Positions 25,065 through 32,744 of a stretch of 64,000 bases of DNA are shown here, piece by piece. Both the position numbers and the translations under genes were made by a program. Each line of letters starts with the position of its first letter. Positions within the stretch are counted from its first letter, which is position 1. The DNA comes from Acidobacteriaceae bacterium (GTDB lineage Bacteria > Acidobacteriota > Terriglobia > Terriglobales > Acidobacteriaceae), in the NCBI GenBank assembly GCA_903642225.1, contig CAHJWI010000010.1, forward strand, positions 1 to 64,000. The letters run 5' to 3'. The notes under the pieces were generated by a model that searched no databases, was not told where the DNA came from, and was given only the letters and a program-made list of their open reading frames with translations.

Positions 25065-25742
25065 CTAGCCGTGAACTTCCACGTCGGCAAAGGTGAGCAC
25101 AATTTTGCCGCGTACAGGTTCGCCGAGAATGCGGGCCGGTTTAAAGACACCACCGACCATGCGTTCCCTCAGGGCTTTAACTCCCGTGCTGTCGAGTGAG
25201 CCGGAAAGCACGCGGTAGTCGTACACACGACCCTCTGCATTGACCTTGGCTTCAACCACAACGGCTGCTCCGTCGGCCGAGACTATTGGTTGGTGTAGGC
25301 CGGAGCTGGAATAGAGATAGTGCGGCGACGAAAAGCCAACCAACGGAATGTCGTTTGCTTCAACCGTTTGAGCTGCTGTAACCGTGCCGAGGTTCAAGCC
25401 GATGCCGACCAGCATGACGAATGCCGAGGCACCCACGGCAGCCTGAATGGCATAGCGGTGAAGAGTATTTTGGCGCACCAGGTGCCACCGATGTGCGACG
25501 CGACCTGTCCAACGGCGCTCTGCACGGACCCGCTCGTGCGAGAGTGCGACGCGGAGGCGCAGTTGCAAGCTGGGGGAGGCAGCCACGGGCAAGAGAGTGT
25601 GTAGTGCGTCGTCGGTCGCCACGCGCTCCGCCGTCGTTTCCTCAAGCATACTGCTCGCGTCGGTAGTCGCGTCGGTGATTGAGGAATGCAGCCCGGTGCG
25701 TGAGGCGCGCAACTTGTCCAGGAACGCTTGCGGGGCTCTCAT
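25065..25742 (-). CDS. Single-pass membrane protein with TonB-C-like periplasmic domain, coupled to sigma factor
   Basis: The protein has 225 residues: a charged cytoplasmic part (1-97), one membrane helix (about 98-118) and a periplasmic part (119-225). The periplasmic part ends in a TonB C-terminal-like fold: VVVEAKVNAEGRVYDYRVLSG, stated here in pieces as VVVEAKVNAEGRV and YRVLSG, then VGGVFKPARILGEPVRGKI. Its ATG overlaps the sigma-factor stop (ATGA), so the two are made together, the position of an anti-sigma factor. The cytoplasmic part shows no HxxxCxxC zinc anti-sigma motif. It may act as an unusual anti-sigma factor or as an energy transducer under sigma control. No ExbB/ExbD genes are nearby. 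Confidence 0.7.
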   Translation of the reverse strand: MRAPQAFLDKLRASRTGLHSSITDATTDASSMLEETTAERVATDDALHTLLPVAASPSLQLRLRVALSHERVRAERRWTGRVAHRWHLVRQNTLHRYAIQAAVGASAFVMLVGIGLNLGTVTAAQTVEANDIPLVGFSSPHYLYSSSGLHQPIVSADGAAVVVEAKVNAEGRVYDYRVLSGSLDSTGVKALRERMVGGVFKPARILGEPVRGKIVLTFADVEVHG

Positions 25743-26536
25743 GCTTTCTCCTTCGTCTCATGTGCTGATGTCGTGAGTGTCTCGTACGCTTCGTGAATCT
25801 GGGTAGTGGCGTTTCTCTTACTCGTGCCCGGCAGTGCCGGATTGGGACTTGACGCCGGGGACCGTGCTGCGAACTCAGGAAGACCGGTAGCCAGCTGCTT
25901 ACGCAGCGAAGCCCTGCCGCGCAGCAAACGGCTTTTAACAGTGCCGATGTTGATCTTCAGGATGTCCGCGATCTCGTCATAAGCCATGCCCTCTATTTCG
26001 CGCAGAATCACAACGGTTCGAAACGCCTCGGGCACCTGAAGCAGCGCAGCCTCTACGCACTTCCGCAGCTCCGCCTGCCGTGCGCATTCATAGGGAGAGT
26101 CACGGGTATCAGCAAGCGTGTCACGCAGAGGAAAGTAGGTGTCGTCGTGTTCGTCGCTGCTGTCACCGTCAATCGTGACCTCGGCCTTCTTGTGGCGGCT
26201 CCACCATCGCCTGCTATTTGAGCTCTCGTGCAGCGCGATCCGGTAGATCCAGGTGCGCAGGCTGCTGTCGCCGTGGAACGAGCCGATGTTGCGAAAGATT
26301 TTGATGAAGACTTCCTGCGTGATGTCTGCCGCATCTGCCTGATTGGGCAGCGACCGTGCGATCACGGAGTAAAGCGGCGCGCTGTACTGCGCAATAAGCT
26401 GAGCAAACGCCTCTTCAGAGCCGGCCTGCAGGGCGGCCACAAACGCCAGGTCCGCGGCACGCAACTCCGCGGACTGCGAAGGGCGCAGCGAGTTTGCGAG
26501 GGTGTGAACGAAGTCGTGCACGAGCGCTGCTCCCAC
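25739..26536 (-). CDS. ECF RNA polymerase sigma factor (RpoE-like)
   Basis: The protein has 265 residues starting at a GTG with AGGAG at the right distance. Region 2 lies at ~45-112 (ADITQEVFIKIFRNI, then SSLRTWIYRIALH) and region 4 at ~160-215 (FRTVVILREIEGMAYDEIA, then INIGTVKSRLLRGRASL). Region 3 is absent, as in ECF factors. The 50-residue tail after region 4 (GLPEFAARSPASSPNPALPG onwards) is longer than usual. An acidic serine-rich linker (DGDSSDEHDD) joins the two regions. The stop overlaps the start of the membrane protein gene, which is likely to control it. Confidence 0.92.
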   Translation of the reverse strand: MGAALVHDFVHTLANSLRPSQSAELRAADLAFVAALQAGSEEAFAQLIAQYSAPLYSVIARSLPNQADAADITQEVFIKIFRNIGSFHGDSSLRTWIYRIALHESSNSRRWWSRHKKAEVTIDGDSSDEHDDTYFPLRDTLADTRDSPYECARQAELRKCVEAALLQVPEAFRTVVILREIEGMAYDEIADILKINIGTVKSRLLRGRASLRKQLATGLPEFAARSPASSPNPALPGTSKRNATTQIHEAYETLTTSAHETKEKA

Positions 26537-26842
26537 GGAATGCTCCTTTCACAGTACGGCGGCAAGGGTTGCACCGCAACCGGTAGATGCGAAGCGATTG
26601 CGCTGCGTTGAAAGTCGTCACCGCCGGCGGTGCGGAGTGCTCTCGCTCACTCCCCGATAGAGACACCGCAGGAGGTCTCTTTTGTTCCCGATCCGCCGCA
26701 TTTTGCGTATGTTCGCAACTACCATGCTGCGTTACGCCTGACGGACGCGAGAAAGGGGGCTGACCCAAAATCTCGCGAGCTGTTGCGTCATCGCCTGAGC
26801 GCGATTGACGCCGTCGCCTAAACGGGCGAAACTACTTGAAGT
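26537..26842. other. Gene-free stretch upstream of the sigma factor and tRNA-Ala
   Basis: This 306-base region lies between the start of the minus-strand sigma factor gene and the plus-strand tRNA. It must hold the sigma-factor promoter and the tRNA promoter. I see a terminator-like hairpin at 26659-26686 and no frame that looks like a real gene. A TTGACG at 26808 could be the -35 box of the tRNA promoter, but no clear -10 box follows. Confidence 0.5.
26659..26686 (+). terminator. Terminator-like hairpin with no obvious upstream gene
   Basis: AGAGAC (26659-26664) and GTCTCT (26675-26680) pair perfectly around a 10-base loop, followed on the plus strand by TTTTGTT. The nearest genes upstream on the plus strand are far away (kdsC), so it could end a short or antisense transcript, or act in the leader of the divergent sigma-factor gene. 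Confidence 0.4.
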
Positions 26843-26918
26843 GGGCCTGTGGCGCAGCTGGGAGCGCGCTTCCATGGCATGGAAGAGGTCATCGGTTCGA
26901 TCCCGATCAGGTCCACCA
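26843..26918 (+). tRNA. tRNA-Ala (anticodon GGC)
   Basis: The 76-base gene folds as a standard cloverleaf: acceptor GGGCCTG with CAGGTCC (one G-U), D stem GCGC/GCGC with loop AGCTGGGA, anticodon stem CTTCC/GGAAG with loop ATGGCAT (anticodon GGC), and T stem ATCGG/CCGAT with TTCGATC. The discriminator A and the 3' CCA are encoded. It reads GCC and GCU alanine codons. It stands alone between the sigma-factor gene and the DUF1593 gene. Confidence 0.95.
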
Positions 26919-26997
26919 ATATTTCCCCGCATAACTTAAGCACGTCCTGCGAACCAGCTTTGGCGCGAGATTCTCGTGCGCGGGTATAACTGCGTGC

Positions 26998-28488
26998 ATG
27001 CGATATCGTCTGAGTTGCCTTGCTGTTCTGCTTGGATCAGTTGGTTGTGGAGCCTGCGCGCAGGGCGTGCCGGCTACGGACAGCTTTGTGGCGAAGCCGC
27101 GCGTGGTCGTATTAAGCGACATCGGCAACGAGCCTGATGACCAGATGTCATTGATCCGGTTGTTGCTCTACAGCAACGACATCGACGTGGAAGCGTTGGC
27201 GGCAACGACCTCTATCTGGCAAAAGAACGCGACCCACGCTGAAACCATGCACACGCTGGTAGCCGGATACGGTGCGGCGCGTGCAAATTTGCTGCTGCAT
27301 GCGGAGGGCTGGCCTACGGAAGCGGATTTGCAGGCACGCGTCCTGACTGGGCAGACCGGCTATGGTCTGGCTGCCACCGGAGCAGGCAAGGACAGCGACG
27401 GAGCGCGAGCCATTGTGCGCGCTGCGGACCGGGACGACCCGCGGCCCCTGTGGATTGCACTGTGGGGCGGTGCCAACACGCTGGCGCAAGCGTTGATCGA
27501 GGTGCGGGCAAGCCGGACCTCGGCGGAACTCGACCGGTTTGTAGCCAAGATAAGGGTGTATTCCATTTCAGACCAGGACGATGCCGGGCCGTGGATTCGA
27601 CGCGAGTTTCCCAAGCTGATGTACATTGCGCAGCCGAGCCTGCCAAACAGGCAGGGGTATGCCGGGGCAACCTGGACGGGCATCAGCGCCGACGCGTACT
27701 ACCGCAACGGAGACGGTGCGGACACGGCGCTGGTGACCAATGACTGGCTGCAGACCAATATCCGCAACAAGGGCGGAATGGGAAGACTTTACCCGCGTTA
27801 CATGTTCATCATGGAGGGCGACACGCCGTCGTTCTTGAACCTGATTGGAAATGGCTTGAACAGCTACCAGCGACCGGACTGGGGCGGCTGGGGCGGCCGT
27901 TATCTGTGGCTGCAGCCCTATGGCGAGACGCACGCGCTCTGGACGCAGGGCGGCGACAGCTTCACTCGCATCACGTCGCAGGACACGGTGCGAGGTACCG
28001 ACAACCGAATGCATACGTCAGACCAGGCGACCATTTGGCGATGGCGCGAGGCCTACCAGCACGACTTTGCCGCGCGCATGGACTGGACAGTGAAGGACCG
28101 GACGCATGCGAACCACGCTCCACTTGCAGTGGTCAACGGGGACACTACCCGGAGAACGCTGGAGCTGGATGCCGTCACAGGTCGCAACCTGGTTCTGGAT
28201 GCATCCGGCAGCCACGATCCGGATAGCGGGCAGCACCTGACGTATCGCTGGTTCCAGTACGGCGAAGCAGGTGCGGCAGACGGCAATGTCGCGACGACCA
28301 CCATCACGAACGCGGATGCGATGCGGACCACTGTACATGTGGATGCGGCATGCACGCCGGCGTGGCTGCCGTTGCTGCCATGCAACGGCACGGGCACAGC
28401 GCATGTGATTTTGGCCATTACGGATGATGGCAGTCCATCGCTTACCAGCTATCGACGCATCGTGCTGCACGTTCGGGAAGTTCAATAG
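26998..28488 (+). CDS. DUF1593 secreted nucleoside-hydrolase-like protein
   Basis: The protein has 496 residues with a signal peptide (about 1-22, cut near CGACAQG; a lipoprotein is also possible). Residues ~34-330 are the DUF1593 domain, which has a nucleoside-hydrolase-like fold: LSDIGNEPDDQMSLIRLL (D41, D47 and D48 as likely calcium ligands), LWIALWGGANTLAQAL, and YSISDQDDAGPWIR. The C-terminal ~150 residues (NHAPLAVVNGD, LVLDASGSHDPDSGQHLTYRW) form a PKD/Ig-like beta domain. Relatives were first linked to plant-polysaccharide degradation, but the activity is not known. It starts 79 bases after the tRNA. Confidence 0.8.
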   Translation: MRYRLSCLAVLLGSVGCGACAQGVPATDSFVAKPRVVVLSDIGNEPDDQMSLIRLLLYSNDIDVEALAATTSIWQKNATHAETMHTLVAGYGAARANLLLHAEGWPTEADLQARVLTGQTGYGLAATGAGKDSDGARAIVRAADRDDPRPLWIALWGGANTLAQALIEVRASRTSAELDRFVAKIRVYSISDQDDAGPWIRREFPKLMYIAQPSLPNRQGYAGATWTGISADAYYRNGDGADTALVTNDWLQTNIRNKGGMGRLYPRYMFIMEGDTPSFLNLIGNGLNSYQRPDWGGWGGRYLWLQPYGETHALWTQGGDSFTRITSQDTVRGTDNRMHTSDQATIWRWREAYQHDFAARMDWTVKDRTHANHAPLAVVNGDTTRRTLELDAVTGRNLVLDASGSHDPDSGQHLTYRWFQYGEAGAADGNVATTTITNADAMRTTVHVDAACTPAWLPLLPCNGTGTAHVILAITDDGSPSLTSYRRIVLHVREVQ

Positions 28489-28492
28489 TCCG

Positions 28493-28590
28493 GCATTCGC
28501 TTGCACCTGGGACAGAACTTTTGCGTGCTGCGATGGACGCTTTGCGGTGCCCAAAACTCGAGTTCTGCTGATGCACGGGGAAGCGAATGC
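28493..28590. repeat. 98-base nested inverted repeat between the DUF1593 and catalase-like genes
   Basis: The outer arms GCATTCGCTT (28493-28502) and AAGCGAATGC (28581-28590) are exact complements. Inside them CAGAACT (28513-28519) and AGTTCTG (28561-28567) are also exact complements. The whole gap between the two genes is thus able to fold into a two-step stem ending 21 bases before the catalase-like start. It may be a structured leader, a terminator or a small non-coding insertion with 10-base terminal inverted repeats; no target-site duplication is evident. Confidence 0.5.
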
Positions 28591-28611
28591 GATCTGCATC
28601 CAACGAGACGT

Positions 28612-29733
28612 ATGTCCACGGAAACGATCAAGTACCGACGCTATGAACAGAATGTGGAGCAACCTGCGGCAGACGAGCAGGTCGTCTTCGATGAGCTTTC
28701 GCGCACCATGCAACACATTACTCGCACCATGGCCAGCCGTTATCGCCACGCGTACAGGCCGGTACACGCAAAGAGCCACGGCGTTCTACTGGGCACGCTG
28801 GAGGTGGTGCCCGGACTTCCGGAAGAGTTGCGGCAGGGGCTTTTTGCGGAGGCCAGGTCTTACCCCATCGTACTGCGCTTCAGCACCAATCCCGGTGACA
28901 TGCTGGCGGACAACGTGAGCAGTCCCCGTGGGCTGGCATTGAAGGTGCTTGGTGTGGATGGCGAAAAGGTGCCGAACCACGGGGGCAAGCCTACGCAAGA
29001 CTTCGTATGCATCAACGGCAGTAAGTTCACCGCGCCGGACCCGGCTGGGTTCCTGAAGGGGATCAAGCAGTTCGACGAAAGTCTGACGCTGCCTGAGGGC
29101 GTGAAGCATGCGGTAAGCGTGGGCGCACGGGCAGCGAACGCCGTACTAAAGGCGGTTCACCTGCCGTCGGCAACGCTGGAAGGCATTGGCGCGGCGGCGG
29201 TGCACCCGCTGGGCGAAAGCTTTTCTACAATCGCGCCCGTACGGTTTGGTGACTACATCGCGAAGGTGGGGTTTGCGCCCGGGTCGGAGAACCTGAAGGG
29301 ATTGACCGGCAAGTCGATCGATTTGGGTGAGGACTACAACGCTCTTGAATTGGAGATCAAGAAGTTCTTTCGGCACCACGGCGGCACCTGGGATGTGAAG
29401 GTGCAGCTTGCGCTGGATGAGCCCGGTGTAGACGACAAGGATCGCGACTTCCCGATTGAGAAGGCCGACAAGGAATGGCCGGAGGAGAAAAGCCCTTGGC
29501 AGACGGTGGCGCGCATCGTTGTACCGCAGCAGGACTCTTACAGTGACACGCGGCAGCTGTTTGTGGATGAGCAACTTAGTTTCTCCCCGTGGCACGCACT
29601 GGTGGCACACCGACCTTTGGGCGGCATCATGCGGTCGCGGCTGAAGGCATATGAGGAAGCGCGCAAGTACCGCGCCCAACGGAACGCACGCGAGTTTGTG
29701 GAGCCGGCGTCTGCGGACGAAGTTCCAGCGTAG
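28612..29733 (+). CDS. Catalase-family (y4iL-like) haem protein
   Basis: The protein has 373 residues from the ATG at 28612 (MSTETIKYRRYEQN); the frame is open further upstream but runs into an inverted repeat. It has the catalase-like core: RPVHAKSHGVLLGTLEVVP with the likely distal histidine, YPIVLRFSTNPGDMLADNV and SPRGLALKVLGVDGE. The distant catalase branch (y4iL-like) lacks the C-terminal domains of true catalases and is shorter, as here. Members are predicted peroxidases or lipid-peroxide-handling haem proteins; I could not place the proximal tyrosine with confidence. A strong hairpin follows the stop. Confidence 0.75.
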   Translation: MSTETIKYRRYEQNVEQPAADEQVVFDELSRTMQHITRTMASRYRHAYRPVHAKSHGVLLGTLEVVPGLPEELRQGLFAEARSYPIVLRFSTNPGDMLADNVSSPRGLALKVLGVDGEKVPNHGGKPTQDFVCINGSKFTAPDPAGFLKGIKQFDESLTLPEGVKHAVSVGARAANAVLKAVHLPSATLEGIGAAAVHPLGESFSTIAPVRFGDYIAKVGFAPGSENLKGLTGKSIDLGEDYNALELEIKKFFRHHGGTWDVKVQLALDEPGVDDKDRDFPIEKADKEWPEEKSPWQTVARIVVPQQDSYSDTRQLFVDEQLSFSPWHALVAHRPLGGIMRSRLKAYEEARKYRAQRNAREFVEPASADEVPA

Positions 29734-29749
29734 CGGTGCCATGGTAGAC

Positions 29750-29781
29750 AACCCCATGCTGCCCCGTGTCGGCATGGGGTT
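29750..29781 (+). terminator. Strong hairpin after the catalase-like gene
   Basis: AACCCCATGC (29750-29759) and GCATGGGGTT (29772-29781) form a perfect 10-bp stem around a 12-base loop, 17 bases after the catalase-like stop. There is no T tract, so it may be a factor-dependent terminator or 3'-end stabiliser. It lies before the GTG start of the next gene. Confidence 0.5.
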
Positions 29782-29857
29782 CACCGGTTTCCTGAGTAAG
29801 GGGAACGGGGTACACTCAGGTTCGCTTGCCAAACTTTGCCCAGGTCGTCCAACTGCT

Positions 29858-31660
29858 GTGAATCGTCTTGTCCAGTTTCTCTGCTGCGTCGCGCTCGGGT
29901 TGCCGATACTCTCTGCGGCCCAGGTGTCCACTTCAACCAGCAGCAGCAGCGACACGAGCGCGCCTGTGGCACCACGGCGAGGCGTTGAGGCGGCCGGCTC
30001 CGCTGTCACGCTTGAGACCAGTGAACAGCTCTTCACCGTTGCTGCAGCGCTGAACAGCTGCGGGTATGACGCAGGCCTGGACCGGTCGTTGCCGTTGCGC
30101 TCCGCCATTCGTCGCGAACTTGATACACAGGTGCAAACGTCTGAGGGTGGCATTCCGGCGAAGCGCGCGTTGTGCGAGTACATCCACACGCACAGCCAGA
30201 AGGGTTCGCAGAACCTCGCGCAGTTCGTCTCTCTGGCGCTGTTTCTTACACCGCCGCCACAGCTGGCGCTATCTTTCCCTGAGAATGAGATGCCGCCGGA
30301 TGCTCTGAACGTGGTCAATGTGCTGCCGCTGCTGCGCACGTTTGCCGAAGCCGTTCATCTGCATGCCATCTGGGTCGCTCACCGCCAGGATTACGAGGCC
30401 GCAGTCGCCCAGGTACACGACAGCGTAACCAGGATGCTGCTGGAGACCAATGTGTACCTGCACCAACCTGCTTCCAGCTACGACGGCCGGCGTTTTTTAG
30501 TGCTGCTGGAGCCGCTGCTGAGTCCGGAAGCGGTGAACGCTCGTATCTATGGCTCGGATTATTTCGTGGTTGCATCCGCAGCGCCGGCAGACGCCACGAC
30601 TCAAGATGCAGGCATTCGCCTGGATGAGATTCGGCATGTCTACCTGCTGTATGAGATTGATCCGATCATCTACGCAAGAGCCTCGTCGACAAGCCGCCTG
30701 CTGCCGATATTGAAGACGGTGCAGGATGCGCCCATCGACTTTGTGTACAAGAACGACATTGTGAGCTTTACGACCGAGTGCCTGATCAAAGCGATTGAGG
30801 CTCGCACCATGGATGTGGGCATCGAGAAACCAAAGCAGATCGTGAATGGCAAGGCGCGTCTTGATCCGGCGGGATATGCAGCGGCCCTTGGCGATTATGA
30901 CCGCAAGGCCGACGCGGTTCGCCGCCGAACGGTGATCGCGGACATGCGTTCCGGTTGGGTGCTGACGCAGTACTTATATGACAAGCTTTCCTTGACTGAC
31001 CGCGAGGGCATCAGCCTGAAGGACAACATGGGCGAGCTTGTCTACGGCATGGACGTGGGCTTCGAAGCGTCTCGAGATAAGAAGATCCCGTTTTTCGCAG
31101 AAGGTAGCCCGGAGCTGGTAGGTACCGCTGGAAGTACGCAACGTGGACGCGCCCTGCCTCGTGTGCTCAGCCCCATGGACAAGGCGGAACTGGCCTTGCA
31201 ACAAGGCGACCGCGCCAACGCGGAACGGCTTGCAGACGGCGAGCTCGCTGCCAATCCATCATCGGTGGAAGCGAAATACGTGCTGGCTCGCATCGACCTG
31301 CTGGAGGGTGATGCAGAGAAAGCGTTCAACCTGTTTGACAGCATTGCGCAGACGGCAAAGCCGGACACGCGTGACAACGCACGGACCCTGGCGTGGGCCC
31401 ATGTTTACCTTGGCCGCATGTACGACTCAGCCCTGGCGCAACCCGACCGCGCAAAGGCGGTGGGCGAGTACCATGCGGCTCTTACAATTCCAGGTACGGG
31501 GCCAGATGTGCAGAGTGCCGCTGAGGCGGGGCTGAAGCAGCCGTTTGCCGCGCCCAAACGAGCGACCGCACCCGCGCAGCAGGACGATAACGAGCCGCTG
31601 GATCCCACAGGTAAAAAGCAGAAGGACAGCTACACGCCAGACACAGGCAAGCCCAGATAG
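29858..31660 (+). CDS. Secreted TPR-containing protein of unknown function
   Basis: The chosen start is the GTG at 29858 because it is followed at once by a signal peptide (VNRLVQFLCCVALGLPILSA); the frame is open upstream through a hairpin and into the catalase-like gene, which is unlikely to be translated. The product has 600 residues. Residues ~40-420 form a large domain I do not recognise, with ALCEYIHTH, AIWVAHRQDYEAAV, the conserved-looking LDEIRHVYLLYEIDP, and NDIVSFTTECLIKAIEAR. Residues ~455-560 hold about three TPR-like helix pairs (AELALQQGDRANAERLADG, VEAKYVLARIDLLEGDAEKA). A charged tail ends the protein. It is probably periplasmic; no catalytic motif is certain. Confidence 0.65.
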   Translation: MNRLVQFLCCVALGLPILSAAQVSTSTSSSSDTSAPVAPRRGVEAAGSAVTLETSEQLFTVAAALNSCGYDAGLDRSLPLRSAIRRELDTQVQTSEGGIPAKRALCEYIHTHSQKGSQNLAQFVSLALFLTPPPQLALSFPENEMPPDALNVVNVLPLLRTFAEAVHLHAIWVAHRQDYEAAVAQVHDSVTRMLLETNVYLHQPASSYDGRRFLVLLEPLLSPEAVNARIYGSDYFVVASAAPADATTQDAGIRLDEIRHVYLLYEIDPIIYARASSTSRLLPILKTVQDAPIDFVYKNDIVSFTTECLIKAIEARTMDVGIEKPKQIVNGKARLDPAGYAAALGDYDRKADAVRRRTVIADMRSGWVLTQYLYDKLSLTDREGISLKDNMGELVYGMDVGFEASRDKKIPFFAEGSPELVGTAGSTQRGRALPRVLSPMDKAELALQQGDRANAERLADGELAANPSSVEAKYVLARIDLLEGDAEKAFNLFDSIAQTAKPDTRDNARTLAWAHVYLGRMYDSALAQPDRAKAVGEYHAALTIPGTGPDVQSAAEAGLKQPFAAPKRATAPAQQDDNEPLDPTGKKQKDSYTPDTGKPR

Positions 31661-31714
31661 CGGATCCCCGCAGCCCTTGCAGGGCGATTTGGCGTCTCCA
31701 AAGCGTGGCCTCCG

Positions 31715-31733
31715 TGCATCCAAACGGGATGCA
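31715..31733 (+). terminator. Hairpin in the leader of the hydroxyacid dehydrogenase gene
   Basis: TGCATCC and GGATGCA form a perfect 7-bp stem around AAACG, preceded by a smaller GCCCT/AGGGC hairpin at 31673-31685. Both lie in the 103-base gap between the TPR gene and the dehydrogenase gene. No T tract follows, so termination is not certain; a leader role is possible. Confidence 0.35.
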
Positions 31734-31763
31734 TGCGGCTACGCGTGCCGGGAGCAGGGTGCA

Positions 31764-32741
31764 ATGAACGTAGTGGTGACGGCAGCACAGAATGCACATA
31801 GCGAAGAGATGTTGAAGCAGCTGAAGGCAGCATTGCCGGACACGACGTTGCTGTCCTGGAAGAGCGGCGACAAGAGCCCTTCAAGTGCTGTGGACATCCT
31901 GCTGGCGATGGGCCCTGTCAGCCGTGAGGATATGAACACGCTGCCGGGACTGGCGTTGATCCAAACCCTGAGTGACGGGTACGAAAGCGTGGATATAGAC
32001 GCCGCGACTGAGCTCGGCATCTGGGTCTCGTACGCACCGGCGGATGCGACAGGAAATGGGGATTCCGTTGCTGAATATGCAGTTCTGTTGCTGATGGCCG
32101 CGGCGCGGCGGCTGGGTGTAGCGCTTGCGTCCACACGCGACACTGCAGTGAAGAAGCCGGGAGACGCGCAGTCGCTGCTCGGCAAGACGGTCTGCATTGT
32201 GGGGGTTGGCAGCATCGGCGAAAAGATTGCGCAACGGCTGGTAGGCTTTGGCGTTCGTGTTATCGGCGTAGATCGGCTGCCGCTGACTGCTCCAAAGCAG
32301 ATACCGACCAGGCCGCTGGAGAAACTGAACGACGCTCTGGCAGAGTCTGACTTCGTGGTGCTATGCATCCGTGCAGACAGCAAGAACAGGCACATGTTCG
32401 ATGCAGAGACGTTCAAGGCGATGAAGCCGGGATCGATGCTGGTGAACATTGCGCGTGGGTCGCTGGTGGATGAAGTTGCGCTGTACGACGCCGTAAAGAG
32501 AGGACATCTGGGCGGCGCGGGCCTGGACGTGCTGGAGAAGGAGCCGGTTGATCCAGCCGACCCGCTGTTGACGCTGCCGCAGATCTTCGTGACGCCACAT
32601 GAAGCTGGACTGACTGATCTGACAAACGCGGGAACGGCGGAGTACATACGGTACGCCGTCAAGGAGTTTGACGCCGGCAAGAAGCTGAAATCGATTCTGA
32701 ACAGTCCAACGAAGCCACGCCGAATGTTGGATGGCGCCTGA
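31764..32741 (+). CDS. D-isomer-specific 2-hydroxyacid dehydrogenase
   Basis: The protein has 325 residues from the ATG at 31764, preceded by GGAG; a longer frame overlaps the TPR gene and adds no fold. The Rossmann motif GVGSIGEKIA is at ~147-156 with a charge-bearing VDR at 169-171. The catalytic triad is visible as R231 in NIARGSLVDE, E260 in EKEPVDP and H279 in TPHEAGLT. It oxidises or reduces a D-2-hydroxyacid with NAD(P)(H); the family covers phosphoglycerate, glyoxylate, lactate and other substrates, and the sequence does not decide. It converges on mutM with a 3-base gap. Confidence 0.85.
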   Translation: MNVVVTAAQNAHSEEMLKQLKAALPDTTLLSWKSGDKSPSSAVDILLAMGPVSREDMNTLPGLALIQTLSDGYESVDIDAATELGIWVSYAPADATGNGDSVAEYAVLLLMAAARRLGVALASTRDTAVKKPGDAQSLLGKTVCIVGVGSIGEKIAQRLVGFGVRVIGVDRLPLTAPKQIPTRPLEKLNDALAESDFVVLCIRADSKNRHMFDAETFKAMKPGSMLVNIARGSLVDEVALYDAVKRGHLGGAGLDVLEKEPVDPADPLLTLPQIFVTPHEAGLTDLTNAGTAEYIRYAVKEFDAGKKLKSILNSPTKPRRMLDGA

Positions 32742-32744
32742 AAC

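Noticed and set aside
24959-25199. Repetitive GCGCG-rich stretch as a CRISPR or iteron array
   Set aside because: The repeats are short, irregular and without spacers; only the 18-base palindrome is a clear signal.
26630-26821. 63-residue plus-strand frame before the tRNA
   Set aside because: No Shine-Dalgarno, no recognisable fold, and it overlaps a hairpin.
26732-26932. Minus-strand frame reading RDRTDDLFHAMEARSQLRHR across the tRNA
   Set aside because: This peptide is the antisense of tRNA-Ala and is a well-known false annotation.
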